NCBI GenBank assembly: GCA_030527325.1
Contig: JAUNBA010000008.1
Coordinates: 3,272-67,271 of the forward strand
Direction: 5' to 3'
Length of the DNA stretch: 64,000 bases
Source: Slackia sp.
GTDB lineage: Bacteria; Actinomycetota; Coriobacteriia; Coriobacteriales; Eggerthellaceae
Shown: in pieces, positions 34,204 through 46,079 of the stretch
How positions within the stretch are numbered: the stretch's first letter is position 1
Layout: every line of letters starts with the position of its first letter
Made by a program: the position numbers and the translations under genes
The notes under the pieces: model-generated
What the model saw: the letters and a program-made list of their open reading frames with translations, nothing else
Databases searched by the model: none
Told to the model about the DNA's origin: nothing

Positions 34204-35547
34204 CTAGATGCCGGCGATTTCGAGGAAATCGGTGCGGGCCTCGCCCTTCTGGAATATATCCACGTCCAAAACGCGCTTATGGAACGGGATGGTGGTCGCT
34301 ATGCCTTCGATGACGAATTCGCCGAGGGCACGGCGGGCGCGGGCGAGCGCTTCGTCGCGATCCTGGCCCCATACGATGAGCTTGGCCACCATGGAATCGT
34401 AGAACGGCGATATGGTCGAGCCCGCCTGCACGTAGGACTCCACGCGGATGCCGGGGCCGCCCGGCACGTCGAAACGCGTGATGGTGCCGGGGCACGGACG
34501 GAAATCGTTGTCGGGGTCTTCGGCGTTGATGCGGAACTCGATGGCGTGGCCGTTCGGCGTGAACGGCGCGCGATCGGCGCAGCTCATCGGCTCGCCCGCT
34601 GCGATGCGCAGCTGCTCTTTGATGATATCGACCCCGGTGATCTGCTCGGTCACGGGGTGCTCCACCTGAACGCGCGTGTTCATCTCCATGAAGTAGAACG
34701 CGCCGTTTTCGTCGAGCAGGAACTCGATGGTGCCCGCATTGCGGTAATCCACCGCGCGCACGGCCTTGACCGCGGCCTGTCCCATGGCGGCGCGCAACGC
34801 GTCGTCGAGCGCGGGAGACGGAGCCTCTTCGAGCAGCTTTTGATGACGGCGTTGAATGGAGCAATCGCGCTCGCACAGCGCCGCCTGGTTGCCGAAATCA
34901 TCGGCGAGCACCTGGATTTCCACATGGCGCGGACGCAGCACGAGTTTTTCCAGATACACGTCGTCGTTGCCGAACGCCGCCGCCGCCTCGGCCTTGGCCG
35001 CGGAAAACGCGCCCGCCAGATCTTCGGGCTTGTGCACCTCGCGCATGCCCTTGCCGCCGCCGCCCGCCGACGCCTTGATGAGCACCGGATAGCCCACCGC
35101 ATCGGCGAAGGCGCGGGCGTCCTCGACGCACTCGACGACGCCGTCGGAGCCGGGAACCGTCGGCACGCCGCAGGCATCCATGGTCTCGCGGGCCGCGGCC
35201 TTATTGCCCATGCGTTCGATGCATTCGGGCGAAGGGCCGATGAACACCAGGTCGTTTTCGGCGCAGGCGCGGGCGAAGTCGGCATTTTCCGCCAAAAAGC
35301 CGTATCCTGGATGCACCGCCTCGCAGCCCGTGGTGACCGCGGCCGCGATGATGTTCGACATGACCAGATACGATTTGCCGGCAGGAGCAGGCCCGATGCA
35401 GACGGCTTCGTCGGCATAGCGCACGGGCAGCGTATCTTTATCGGCCGTGGAATACACGGCCACCGTTTTCACGCCGAGCTCGCGGGCGGCGCGCATGATG
35501 CGCAGCGCGACCTCCCCGCGGTTGGCGACGAGAATCTTCTTGAACAC
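34204..35547 (-). CDS. accC: biotin carboxylase
   Basis: A 447-aa ATP-grasp enzyme that carboxylates the biotin of a carrier domain using ATP and bicarbonate. [15 protein letters not shown] at 3-17, [13 protein letters not shown] near 80, SAGGGGKGM near 160 (ATP lid), EVQVLADxFGN and [20 protein letters not shown] near 285 are all intact. The start is GTG 35547 with AGGGGG 6 nt upstream, 1 nt after the stop of the carboxyltransferase/carrier gene, so the two are co-expressed. It may serve both pyruvate carboxylation and acetyl-CoA carboxylase, since no other accC is in the window. Confidence 0.92.
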   Translation of the reverse strand: MFKKILVANRGEVALRIMRAARELGVKTVAVYSTADKDTLPVRYADEAVCIGPAPAGKSYLVMSNIIAAAVTTGCEAVHPGYGFLAENADFARACAENDLVFIGPSPECIERMGNKAAARETMDACGVPTVPGSDGVVECVEDARAFADAVGYPVLIKASAGGGGKGMREVHKPEDLAGAFSAAKAEAAAAFGNDDVYLEKLVLRPRHVEIQVLADDFGNQAALCERDCSIQRRHQKLLEEAPSPALDDALRAAMGQAAVKAVRAVDYRNAGTIEFLLDENGAFYFMEMNTRVQVEHPVTEQITGVDIIKEQLRIAAGEPMSCADRAPFTPNGHAIEFRINAEDPDNDFRPCPGTITRFDVPGGPGIRVESYVQAGSTISPFYDSMVAKLIVWGQDRDEALARARRALGEFVIEGIATTIPFHKRVLDVDIFQKGEARTDFLEIAGI

Positions 35548-35548
35548 G

Positions 35549-37414
<1,866 letters not shown>

Positions 37415-37482
37415 GCTTCACCTCTCCATCTCGAATCGCCCCGCCGACAAGACGCCGGGGCCTGCTCGTATCTTCGTTTTGC

Positions 37483-37488
37483 ATTATA
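37483..37488 (-). promoter_or_regulatory. candidate -10 of the carboxylase operon
   Basis: A consensus TATAAT lies on the minus strand 69 nt upstream of the carboxyltransferase ATG. No good -35 is seen at 17 nt; this is a weak call. Confidence 0.35.
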
Positions 37489-37660
37489 AAGTCGCGCGAA
37501 GCCCGCAATGCGACGAGCGCGGACGATTCGGCAGAACATACGCTCTAATGCACTAAAGCAGTGTATCGTTGCCCCTATGCCTTGTCGAGACGCCTTTCGG
37601 CATGCGGCGCTCGAAGGCGCCGTCCGTTACCCGGCCGTTTCCTGCGCGCGACGAACGCCG

Positions 37661-38308
37661 TCATTTCACGCGGACGATGGCCTCCTGAAAGCACGCCATC
37701 TCGCAATTGCCGCAGCGCATGCACCGATCCTGGTCGATGACGGCGGGAACCGAGGAGACGTCGATGCACCCCTCGGGACATTTGGAGACGCATGCGCGGC
37801 ATCCGTCGCATTCGTCGGTGATGACGTACGCGCGCCGCGTCGCGCCGGCGCGCACGCGGTCGTCGCCGAAGCGTATCGGCGTGCGATCGAATGCGCAGGC
37901 GGAACACCCGTCTTCGCACCCGCGTTCGCGCCATTCGCCGACCGCCTGATAGAGGCGGAACAGCGTCATGGTATCGCCCGCAAGCCCATCGGCGCCCGCC
38001 GCAGGCTGCGCCTGGCGAACGAACGCCGTCGCCGCGGCCGTGCCGAGGTCTTCGACGCGCCCGCGCAACGACGCTGCGGCGTCGTAGGACGCAGACGATC
38101 CGGCCATGCCCTGGATCGCGATCGATTTGCCGGCGACCAGCTGCGCGTACAGCGCACTTGCGCGATCGACCGGAAAGTAGAGCCCTTCGGCATCGGCGCC
38201 GACCAGCTCGACGATATGCATCGCAGGCAAACCCGCATCGTCCAGCGTGGCCGCCGCCACATGGCGCATCTCTCGCACCATGCGCATCAGATATTCGACG
38301 TATTCCAC
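37661..38308 (-). CDS. FMN-binding split-barrel protein fused to 2[4Fe-4S] ferredoxin
   Basis: A 215-aa fusion. Residues about 1-150 look like a pyridoxamine-phosphate-oxidase-type flavin barrel (LPAMHIVELVGADAEGLYFPVD, then a KSIAIQGMAG strand), and the C-terminal 60 carry two ferredoxin motifs (CDGCRACVSKCPEGC and CMRCGNCEMACF). It could shuttle electrons between flavin and Fe-S centres in the cytoplasm; the substrate is unknown. The start is GTG 38308 (VEYVEYLMRMVREM) with AAGGGGG upstream; the longer open frame has non-coding composition. Confidence 0.72.
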   Translation of the reverse strand: MEYVEYLMRMVREMRHVAAATLDDAGLPAMHIVELVGADAEGLYFPVDRASALYAQLVAGKSIAIQGMAGSSASYDAAASLRGRVEDLGTAAATAFVRQAQPAAGADGLAGDTMTLFRLYQAVGEWRERGCEDGCSACAFDRTPIRFGDDRVRAGATRRAYVITDECDGCRACVSKCPEGCIDVSSVPAVIDQDRCMRCGNCEMACFQEAIVRVK

Positions 38309-38431
38309 GTATCCCCCTTCGTGCACGCCGCCGCCGAAAACCGCCGGCGCGGCGCGCTTCGCTTTCACGACGCACTGCATGTCCGAACGCAAGTCGCGGC
38401 GACGAGGCGCCGATTCGCGGCCCCGAACGCG

Positions 38432-38459
38432 ACGATGCCCGCCATAAGACGGGCATCGT
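38432..38459 (-). terminator. hairpin after efp
   Basis: ACGATGCCCG and CGGGCATCGT form a perfect 10-bp stem with an 8-nt loop, 23 nt past the efp stop. It has no T-tract, so it may only partly terminate. Confidence 0.45.
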
Positions 38460-38481
38460 ACGGACATGCTATGACGCGATG

Positions 38482-39042
38482 TTAGACGCGCTTGACGAAA
38501 CGGCCGTCGCGGGTGTCGATCTGCAGGATGTCGCCCACGTTGACGAACATGGGGACCTTCACCTCTGCGCCGGTCTCGAGCGTCGCGGGCTTGCTGCCGC
38601 CCTGGACGGTGTCGCCCTTGAAGCCGGGATCGGTCTCGGTGACCTCGAGCTCGACGAACATCTGGGGCTCGCAGCCGATCAGCTCGCCGTCGGCGTACTC
38701 GAGCGTGACGGGATCGTTCTCTTTGAGCCACTGCGCGGTATCGCCCACGTGGTCGGCGGGCAGAGAGAACTGCTCGTAGCTGTTGGGGTCCATGAAGTAG
38801 AAATCGGAGCCGTCGTTGTACAGGTAGGTCATCTCACGCTGCTCAAGACGCACGGTGTCGAACTTCACGCCGGCGTTGACGGTGTCGGACAGCACGCGGC
38901 CGCTTTTGATGTCGCGCAGCTTCATGCGCACGAAAGCGCCGCCCTTGCCGGGCTTGACGTGCTGGAACTCGATGATGGTGCACATCTTGTTGTTGTACAT
39001 GATGCACATGCCGTTCTTGAAATCGGCGGTAGAGATTGCCAT
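38482..39042 (-). CDS. efp: elongation factor P
   Basis: A 186-aa EF-P that relieves ribosome stalling at polyproline. Three beta-barrel domains are visible, starting ISTADFKNGMCIMYN; the modification loop reads VKPGKGGAFVR with Lys33 at the tip in the position modified in other bacteria. The C-terminal block GDTVQGGSKPATLETG and VNVGDILQIDTRDGRFVKRV is standard. The start ATG at 39042 has AAAGGAG 6 nt upstream. It follows pepP, a usual order. Confidence 0.95.
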   Translation of the reverse strand: MAISTADFKNGMCIMYNNKMCTIIEFQHVKPGKGGAFVRMKLRDIKSGRVLSDTVNAGVKFDTVRLEQREMTYLYNDGSDFYFMDPNSYEQFSLPADHVGDTAQWLKENDPVTLEYADGELIGCEPQMFVELEVTETDPGFKGDTVQGGSKPATLETGAEVKVPMFVNVGDILQIDTRDGRFVKRV

Positions 39043-39229
39043 TGACCACTCCTTTGTATCTCGAACCCCCTTAGGGGCCCTCGGCTTGCCTTGCTTGCGG
39101 GCGGATGCGACTCTGCCCGGCTGCACGCCGCACAGGCATCTTGCGCGGCAATCGCCCACGCGACCGACGAGCGGCGGCGGGCGCGGGCGGCGAAGCCTCG
39201 AGGCATTCGGCCGCTCCGAAAAAAGCGCG

Positions 39230-40327
39230 CTATATTATAACCAGTTCATGGGGCGATTTTGTGAAAACCTCGAATCCGTCTTCGGTAATCACGCCGAAAT
39301 CTTCGAGGCGGCAGCCCAGCACGCCGCCCCTATACACCCCCGGCTCCACCGTGACCACGTTGCCCGGCACCAAAGGCGCCGTGTTGCGCGGCGACAGGTT
39401 GGGCAGCTCGTGAATGTCGATTCCCACGCCGTGGCCGAGACCGTGGCCCATCATGCCCGCGAATCCGGCATCGGCCAGCACCTCTTCGGCACGCGCATGG
39501 GCGGCAGCGCCCGTCACCCCGGGACGCAGCATGGCCTCGACCGTTTCGTTGGCCGTGCGCACCGCATCGAAAACGCGGCGGGCAGTCTTATCGACGTGCC
39601 CCATGCAGACGGTGCGCGTCATATCGGAGCAATAGCCGTCCACGCGCGCGCCGAAATCGAGCACCACCATGTCGCCTTCCTCGAGGCGCTTGCCGCCCGG
39701 GATGCTATGCGGCGCGGCCCCGTTTGCGCCCGATGCCACGATCGAGGAAAACGCCAGGTCGTCGGCGCCCATGCGACGCATGCATTCTTCCAGTTCGAGC
39801 TGCACCGCGCGTTCGGTCATGCCGACGCGCATGAATCCGACGATATGCTCGAAGGCCGCGTCGGTGACGGCCTGGGCCCGCTTCATAGCCGCTATTTCGG
39901 CTTCGTCTTTGACCGCGCGCAGCGTACGCACGAAATCGGCCGTTTCGAGAAACGAAACCGCACCGCCCGACGCGGCGGCGCGTTCGAGCGCGCGATAGGC
40001 CGCAAGCGTCATGCCGTCCTCGATCGCAAGCGCCGCGCCGCCCGAAGATCGCACGGCGGCGAGCGCCCAGGAGGCATGCGAGCCGCCCGAAGCGTCGATG
40101 CGCCACGGCGTCCCTTCGGCCGCGCGCGAAGCGGCGTCGGCATAGCGCGAATCGGTATGCAGCGCGGCGACGTCCCGCTCGATCAACGCCGCATGGGCGG
40201 GTTCGTCGTCGAAAACGCCGTCGAATGCGGTCAGCCACTGCACGTTCGACAAGTCGGTGCAGTAAAAGCGCTCGATGCCGCAGCGTTCCATATGCGCGCG
40301 CATGCGCGCCAAACGGGTGCGATCCAT
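39230..40327 (-). CDS. pepP: Xaa-Pro aminopeptidase / M24 peptidase
   Basis: A 365-aa metallopeptidase with a creatinase-like N-terminal domain and the pita-bread M24 fold. Metal ligands appear in VVLDFGARVDGYCSDMTRT (two Asp), GHGLGHGVG (His), TVEPGVYRGG (Glu) and RLEDFGVIT (Glu). It removes N-terminal residues before proline. The start ATG at 40327 (MDRTRLARM) has GAGGTAAGG upstream; the longer frame adds 14 unlikely residues. It precedes efp. Confidence 0.92.
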   Translation of the reverse strand: MDRTRLARMRAHMERCGIERFYCTDLSNVQWLTAFDGVFDDEPAHAALIERDVAALHTDSRYADAASRAAEGTPWRIDASGGSHASWALAAVRSSGGAALAIEDGMTLAAYRALERAAASGGAVSFLETADFVRTLRAVKDEAEIAAMKRAQAVTDAAFEHIVGFMRVGMTERAVQLELEECMRRMGADDLAFSSIVASGANGAAPHSIPGGKRLEEGDMVVLDFGARVDGYCSDMTRTVCMGHVDKTARRVFDAVRTANETVEAMLRPGVTGAAAHARAEEVLADAGFAGMMGHGLGHGVGIDIHELPNLSPRNTAPLVPGNVVTVEPGVYRGGVLGCRLEDFGVITEDGFEVFTKSPHELVII

Positions 40328-40432
40328 AAACCTTACCTCGCAATCATACGGTCGGCCCCGGGCGCGCATCGCGGATGCGGCGCACGGAGCGCGTTCATCG
40401 GACGGATGCGCGAACGCGCGCGGACACGGCGC

Positions 40433-40960
40433 CTACGGGCGATAGATTCCCCGCTTCTGCAAAAGGGACGCGATTTCGCAGGCGACGGCGGCCGTACCCT
40501 TGTCGCGCACATCCACGGTGACGCAGGCGACGGCATCGTAGAGCGGCTTTCGCTGGTCCCACAGCAAATCGGTATCGCATCCGTGCGCCAGAAGCGGGCG
40601 CGTGCGCAGGCTTTTCACACGGGCGAGCGAAGAGGCCGCCGACGATTCGAGCAGCACGGCGAACCCCGTACGCTCGATAAGCTCGCGGTTGCGCGCGAGG
40701 GCGACGATGCCCTCGCCGCACGATATGACGGCGGGACCCATGGAGGCGCATTCCGCCAACGCCTGGGCTTCGGCGCGGCGCAGACCCTTTTCGCCGCGCT
40801 GCTTGAACAGCTGGTTGGCGTCTTTGCCGTGCTTGCGATGCATATAGGCATCGACGTCGATGGAGGCGACGCCCATATCGCGCGCAAGCCTGCGCGCCAC
40901 GGTGGTCTTGCCGACGCCCATGAAGCCTATGAGAAAAACGTTCTTGGTCAATACGGCCAC
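40433..40960 (-). CDS. aroK: shikimate kinase with altered GGG motif
   Basis: A 175-aa P-loop kinase that phosphorylates shikimate at O3. Walker A is GFMGVGKTTVARRLA (12-26), the shikimate contacts DVD (about 35-37) and GLRRAE are kept, and the lid RTRPLL and KPLYDAVA are present. The usual GGG that contacts shikimate reads CGEG near residue 81. The start is GTG 40960 with GGGGTG upstream. It lies alone from other aro genes, between yqeG and pepP. Confidence 0.85.
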   Translation of the reverse strand: MAVLTKNVFLIGFMGVGKTTVARRLARDMGVASIDVDAYMHRKHGKDANQLFKQRGEKGLRRAEAQALAECASMGPAVISCGEGIVALARNRELIERTGFAVLLESSAASSLARVKSLRTRPLLAHGCDTDLLWDQRKPLYDAVACVTVDVRDKGTAAVACEIASLLQKRGIYRP

Positions 40961-41159
40961 GCTATCACCCCGCCGTCCGTCGCGAGCGACGCATGCGCGA
41001 CCGCGACGCCGCGGCGTGCACGCGGAGTGCGCCGCGACAAGCGGCGCGGCGCGGACCTTCGGCTCTTTCGTAACGCATCCTGCCCCTTACATGCTTCGTA
41101 TTCCGTAGCGATTGTAGCATTGCGCGAACGCGCGAAACGCCGCGTCGAGCGCGGCGGCG

Positions 41160-41657
41160 TTATCGCTCGGGATATGCATCGCGCATGAACAGCTTCTCCA
41201 CATGACGCAGCATCAACGTATGCTTCAAATCGGCTTCGACCAGCGGTTTCACCATGAACACCTGCATGCGCGACCCGTGGGCGCCCCACACGTCGGTGAT
41301 CAGCTGATCGCCGATGCACAGCGTTTCCTTGCGCGCCGCGCCGGTTTTGCGCAGCGCGGCGCAATAGGCGAACGGCAGCGGTTTGACAGCATGGGAGACG
41401 ATAGGCAGGCCGAGGCGCTCGGCCCATTCGTGGGCGCCGTGATGCCAATTGTTCGTCACGATGCATGCGCCGACGCCCGCCTCGGACAAGCGGCGCAGCC
41501 AGGCGCGGATATCGTCGGGCACCTCATGGGTGTCGCGCGTGAGCAGCGTGTTGTCGAGGTCGAGAAAGACCTGGGAAAACCCCGCCTCGGCAATATCGCG
41601 GACGGGATCGATGGATGTGACGCGCGTGAAAAAGCGATCGGGCTTGAAAAAGGGCAT
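41160..41657 (-). CDS. yqeG: YqeG-family HAD phosphatase
   Basis: A 165-aa HAD-superfamily phosphatase. The DxD motif is FLDLDNTLL near 31-39, motif II is IVTNN near 66, and motif III is CIGDQLITDVWGAHG near 114. It is a conserved Gram-positive family with a mitochondrial counterpart acting on phosphatidylglycerophosphate; the bacterial substrate is unsettled. The start ATG at 41657 lies 8 nt after the mltG stop, so it is co-transcribed with mltG. Confidence 0.88.
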   Translation of the reverse strand: MPFFKPDRFFTRVTSIDPVRDIAEAGFSQVFLDLDNTLLTRDTHEVPDDIRAWLRRLSEAGVGACIVTNNWHHGAHEWAERLGLPIVSHAVKPLPFAYCAALRKTGAARKETLCIGDQLITDVWGAHGSRMQVFMVKPLVEADLKHTLMLRHVEKLFMRDAYPER

Positions 41658-41665
41658 GGTACCTC

Positions 41666-42847
41666 TTAGAGATGCTCGGCAATGGCCTGCTGATGTTCCT
41701 GATACGTCTTACTGAACGCGTACTGCACCTGCCCCGCATCGTCATTCCAGAAAATGAAATAGTAGTAGTCGCCGTAATCGCTCGCGGGCGCGCATACGGC
41801 CTGCAGGCAATCGATGCTCGGCGAGCAGATGGGCGTGGGCGGCAGACCGGGGTTGGCGTACGTGCTATACGGCGTGGCGGCCTGCACCTCTTCGGCGGAA
41901 GGATCATGGCCGACCTCGTATGCCGTGGTGGCGTCCGACTGCAAAAAGCCGTTGGTTTCGGTGTTGCGCGAGCTCAAGCGATTGTAGAAGACCGCCGCGA
42001 CCTGGGATCTGATCTGCTCGTCTCCCGAGGATTCCTTCTCGACCACCGAAGCCAGCGTGACCGCATCGTACACGGAAAGCCCCAGGCTTTGCGGATACGA
42101 CCAATCCAACGCGGCGGTTTCGCGCTTGAACTGGTCGAGCATCATGCGCACCACCGAATCGGCCGTGGCGTCATTGCCCAGCTCGTAGGTCTTGGGGAAC
42201 AAGAACCCTTCAAGCGACGCCTGGTCGGAGGCGCCGGAGAGGAAATCGTAGTCGGCGGCATAGGCCTGCGCATCGGATGCGGCGGCCGAGAAGTCGGCAG
42301 CGGCAATACGGCCCGCCGTCGCCTGCTCGACGGCGGCGGCGATGTCGGAGATCTTGTAGCCTTCGGGAATGGTGAGCGTAACCGTGCCGCGATCGCCCGA
42401 CGCCACCGCGCGCACCACGTCGTCAAGCGTCATGCCCGCCGTGAAGCTGTACGTTCCCGCCTGGAATTTCGCGTCGGCGCCGAGCTCTTTGGCGCGAGCG
42501 AGGAAGTCATCGGCGCTTTCGACGACGCCCGCCGCCGCCAACGCCTGGGCGACATCGGCCGCGGAAGAGCCCTCGACGACGGTTGCCTGCGTATCGGCGA
42601 ACACCGCCTGGGCCGCGCCAAGTTCGGAAGTATCGGAGGAGCAGCCCTTGACGACGTTGAATCCCACGACGACGGCCACGATGACGACGAGCGCGGCCAA
42701 AACGCCCGCCACCGCCAACGGAGCCTTGCTCTTACGCGGACGGATATGCGAGGTATCGTACGTGCGGAACTGACGCTCCCCCTGCGCATGCACCATGCGC
42801 GCCCGATGATTGGGATGGGAGCTATACGTGATCTGCTTACGCGGCAT
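41666..42847 (-). CDS. mltG: endolytic murein transglycosylase MltG
   Basis: A 393-aa membrane-anchored YceG-family enzyme that cuts nascent peptidoglycan strands and limits their length. A basic cytoplasmic head (1-41, with RPRKSK) precedes one helix (about 42-66), followed by a LysM-like region and the catalytic domain: TIPEGYKISDIA, EGFLFPKTYELG, VTLASVVEKESS (catalytic Glu) and SDATTAYEVG. The start ATG at 42847 has AAGGAACC upstream. It lies between ruvX and yqeG, a common order. Confidence 0.92.
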   Translation of the reverse strand: MPRKQITYSSHPNHRARMVHAQGERQFRTYDTSHIRPRKSKAPLAVAGVLAALVVIVAVVVGFNVVKGCSSDTSELGAAQAVFADTQATVVEGSSAADVAQALAAAGVVESADDFLARAKELGADAKFQAGTYSFTAGMTLDDVVRAVASGDRGTVTLTIPEGYKISDIAAAVEQATAGRIAAADFSAAASDAQAYAADYDFLSGASDQASLEGFLFPKTYELGNDATADSVVRMMLDQFKRETAALDWSYPQSLGLSVYDAVTLASVVEKESSGDEQIRSQVAAVFYNRLSSRNTETNGFLQSDATTAYEVGHDPSAEEVQAATPYSTYANPGLPPTPICSPSIDCLQAVCAPASDYGDYYYFIFWNDDAGQVQYAFSKTYQEHQQAIAEHL

Positions 42848-42888
42848 AAAGGTTCCTTACCTGGTCAGGCGCGAGATAACGCGCGGGC

Positions 42889-43311
42889 TCAGGACTCGCG
42901 CCCGCATCGGGCGTCGAGCCAGGCTTGCAAGAAGAGACTTGCAGCAATCATGTCTACTTTACCGCGCATGGCGCGCTCGTCCAAACCCTCTTCACGCAAA
43001 ATGCGTTTCGCCTCGCGCGAGCTCATGCGCTCGTCCGCGAAGAAGACGGGCAGGTTGCGGGCGCGGCCGATACGGGCCGCTTTTTCCTTGATGGAGGCTG
43101 CCTGCGGGCCTTCTTCCCCGGCAAGCGTGTACGGCAGACCGCAGACCAGGCATTCGATTTCCCAATCTTCGACGATGCGCCTGAATTCGGCCCCGTCTGC
43201 CAACACGTCGCGCGCCGGCAGCACCTTCAAAGGCGTGGCGACGCGCGCGGCCGCGTCGCTGACAGCCAGCCCGATGCGCACCTCGCCGATATCGAGCGCC
43301 AATGCACGCAT
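42889..43311 (-). CDS. ruvX: YqgF/RuvX putative pre-16S rRNA nuclease
   Basis: A 140-aa RNase H-fold nuclease. The N-terminal ALDIGEVRIGLAVSD carries the first acidic residue, and the FADERMSSREAKRIL and KVDMIAASLFLQAWLD blocks complete the active site. Members process the 5' end of 16S rRNA. The start ATG at 43311 has GAAAGGGGAAACGT upstream. It lies just after alaS on the minus strand. Confidence 0.92.
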   Translation of the reverse strand: MRALALDIGEVRIGLAVSDAAARVATPLKVLPARDVLADGAEFRRIVEDWEIECLVCGLPYTLAGEEGPQAASIKEKAARIGRARNLPVFFADERMSSREAKRILREEGLDERAMRGKVDMIAASLFLQAWLDARCGRES

Positions 43312-43414
43312 ACGTTTCCCCTTTCACACGAATCGGGCGGCCCGCATACGAGCCGCCCGAGGCGATGCGACGGCATGACGCCGCCGCATCCGTCGAACAC
43401 AGTGCAGCCGGACG

Positions 43415-46051
43415 CTATGCCTTGATGAGCAAAGCACGCGCGGCATCGAGCGCGGCATCCATGCCCGCGGCGTCTTTGCCGCCGGCCTGGGCCATGACGG
43501 GCTTTCCGCCGCCGCCGCCCTTGATATTGCCGGCAATGGCCTTAATCACCGCGCCGGCGTCGAAGCCCGCCGCGACCGCTTCATCGGTGGCCGCAGCCAT
43601 GATGACCGGCTTGTCGTTGTTGACCGTGCCGATGACGCAGGCGCCCGGTTCGGGCATGCGCGAGCGAAGCACGTCCCACGCATTGCGCAACGCACCGGAA
43701 TCGAGCCCGTCGATGCGAGCGATGACCAGCGGATAGCCGACATCGACCATATCCTTGATATGCTCGGCGACGCTTCCTTCGGCCGCGGCTTTCTTGGCCT
43801 GCTTGCGCTCCGCCTCGAACTCTTTGATGAGCTGCAGATTCGCCGCCGTGCGCTCGGCGACGTCGAACATCGTGGCCTTAAGTGCGGCAGCCGTTTCCTT
43901 GAGCTCGGACTCGACCTTGTTCGCATACGCCAGAGCATCGAAGCTCGTCACCGCTTCGATGCGGCGCAGATTCGCGCCGACGCTGGATTCGGAGACGATC
44001 TTCACGAATCCGATTTCGGCGGTGTTGGCCACGTGGCAGCCGCCGCACAGCTCGCGGGAGAACTCGCCCGCCTCGACCACGCGCACGGTATCGCCGTACT
44101 TCTCGCCGAACAGCGCGGTCACGCCCGATTCGCGGGCGGCCTCAAGCGACGTCTCGTAGATGGCCATGGGAAGGGCCTGCATGATAGCGTCGTTGGTAAC
44201 GCGCTCGACCTCGGCGATCTGCTCGGCCGTCATGCCCTCGAAATGCGTGAAGTCGAAACGCAGGCGATCGGGACCGACATAGCTGCCCGCCTGCTTCACA
44301 TGATCGCCCAGCACGCGACGCAGGGCCGCATGCAGAAGATGCGTACAGGTGTGGTTGCGCGTGATGCGCTTGCGACGCAGCTCGTCGACGATGGCGCGCA
44401 CGGTATCGCCCGTATGCACGCTTCCCTCGACCGCCTTGACGACGTGGCACACCAGACCCTTGGCGGGCGCCTTCGTGTCGAGGACCTCCAATTTGAGGCC
44501 TTCGGCCTCGATGGTGCCCATGTCGCCCACTTCGCCGCCCATTTCGGCATAGAACGGGGTCAGGCCGAGGATGACTTCGCCCTCTTCGCCCGCCGCCAAG
44601 GCATCCACGCGCACGCCGTCTTTGATAATGGCCCTGACCTCGGCGGATGCCGTCAAACGGTCATACCCGACGAAGCCCGTGGCGCCCAATTCCTTGAGCA
44701 GCTCGTCATGAACGCCGCCGTAGGTGCTCCATGCGGCCTCGGCGTCGTCTTTGGTCGCGGCGCGGGCGCGCTCACGCTGCTCTTCCATGCAGGAGGCAAA
44801 GCCTTCCTTGTCGACGGAGATGCCCGCATCGGCGCAGATCTCCTCGGTGATTTCCACCGGGAAGCCGTAAGTGTCATGCAGAGTGAAGGCGGTAGCGCCG
44901 TCGAGCAGCGTGCCGTCGAGCTTGGAGAGGGCATCGGCCAGATATGCCTGGCCCTGGCGCAAGGTGACGCCGAAGCGCTCCTCCTCGGAAAGGATGACGC
45001 GCTCGACCAGTTCGCGATTGTCGACGATTTCGGGGTAGACGTCGCCCATCAGGCGCACGACGGCGTCGACGTAGTTGCTCAAGAAGGCGCCCTCGATGCC
45101 GAGCTTATGGCCGTGCATCACGGCGCGGCGCAGCAAGCGGCGCAGCACGTAGCCGCGACCCTCGTTGGAAGGCAGGATGCCGTCGGCGATCATGAAGGAA
45201 ACGCTACGGCTGTGATCGGCCACGATGCGCAGCGACAAATCATCGGCCGCGTCGGCCTTGTAGGATTTGCCGCTCAAGCGCTCGCCCACCGCGATGAGGT
45301 CGCGCATGACGTCGGTCTCGTAGTTGGACTGAACGCCCTGCATGATGGCGGCCATGCGCTCGAGGCCCATGCCCGTATCGATGTTCTTGGTGGGAAGCGG
45401 CGCGAGGGTGCCGTCCTCCTGGCCGTCGTACTGCGTGAAGACGCAGTTCCAAAACTCCAGGAAGCGATCGCAGTCGCAGCCAGGAGCGCAATCGGGGCTG
45501 CCGCAGCCGAAATCGGGACCCTGGTCGAAGTAGATCTCGGAGCACGGGCCGCACGGACCGGTGGGGCCTGCGCGCCAGAAGTTGTCGTCCTCGCCCAGGC
45601 GGGAAATGTGGTCCTCTTCGACGCCGAGCTTCTTCCAGATTTCGATGGTCTCGTCGTCGTTTTCGAAAACGGTGAAGTAGAGCCTGTCTTTGGGCAGTTC
45701 GAGCACTTCGGTGGCGAACTCATACGCCCAGGCGCACATCTCGTCTTTGAAATACGCGCCGAAGCTGAAGTTGCCCAGCATTTCGAAGAAGCTCAAATGG
45801 CGGCCCGTCGTGCCGATGATGTCGATATCGTTGGTGCGCACGCACTTCTGCACCGTCGTCGCGCCGATATAAGACGGGTCGAATTCCTTGACATGCAGGA
45901 AATAGGGCTTGAACTGCACCATGCCGGCGCTGGTCAGAAGCAAGCTCGGGTCGTCGGGAATCAGCGACGAAGAGGGCATGCGCTTGCAGCCCTTCTCTTC
46001 GAAGAATCGAAGGTACTTCTCGCGGATTTCCGCAGTAGTCATGTACTTCAT
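43415..46051 (-). CDS. alaS: alanyl-tRNA synthetase
   Basis: An 878-aa class II synthetase with all domains: the catalytic core (LTSAGMVQFKPYF, TNDIDIIGTTGRHLSFFEMLGNFSFG, GMGLERMA), the editing domain (NHTCTHLLHAALRRVLG zinc residues, then CGGCHVANTAEIG) and the C-terminal C-Ala region (GGGGGKPVMAQAGGKD). Length is normal. The start ATG at 46051 is the first possible; a second ATG lies 9 nt in. A palindrome with a T-run at 46080-46103 sits in its leader. Confidence 0.97.
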   Translation of the reverse strand: MKYMTTAEIREKYLRFFEEKGCKRMPSSSLIPDDPSLLLTSAGMVQFKPYFLHVKEFDPSYIGATTVQKCVRTNDIDIIGTTGRHLSFFEMLGNFSFGAYFKDEMCAWAYEFATEVLELPKDRLYFTVFENDDETIEIWKKLGVEEDHISRLGEDDNFWRAGPTGPCGPCSEIYFDQGPDFGCGSPDCAPGCDCDRFLEFWNCVFTQYDGQEDGTLAPLPTKNIDTGMGLERMAAIMQGVQSNYETDVMRDLIAVGERLSGKSYKADAADDLSLRIVADHSRSVSFMIADGILPSNEGRGYVLRRLLRRAVMHGHKLGIEGAFLSNYVDAVVRLMGDVYPEIVDNRELVERVILSEEERFGVTLRQGQAYLADALSKLDGTLLDGATAFTLHDTYGFPVEITEEICADAGISVDKEGFASCMEEQRERARAATKDDAEAAWSTYGGVHDELLKELGATGFVGYDRLTASAEVRAIIKDGVRVDALAAGEEGEVILGLTPFYAEMGGEVGDMGTIEAEGLKLEVLDTKAPAKGLVCHVVKAVEGSVHTGDTVRAIVDELRRKRITRNHTCTHLLHAALRRVLGDHVKQAGSYVGPDRLRFDFTHFEGMTAEQIAEVERVTNDAIMQALPMAIYETSLEAARESGVTALFGEKYGDTVRVVEAGEFSRELCGGCHVANTAEIGFVKIVSESSVGANLRRIEAVTSFDALAYANKVESELKETAAALKATMFDVAERTAANLQLIKEFEAERKQAKKAAAEGSVAEHIKDMVDVGYPLVIARIDGLDSGALRNAWDVLRSRMPEPGACVIGTVNNDKPVIMAAATDEAVAAGFDAGAVIKAIAGNIKGGGGGKPVMAQAGGKDAAGMDAALDAARALLIKA

Positions 46052-46079
46052 CTAACGGGTCTCACTCTCGTTTCCTCTT

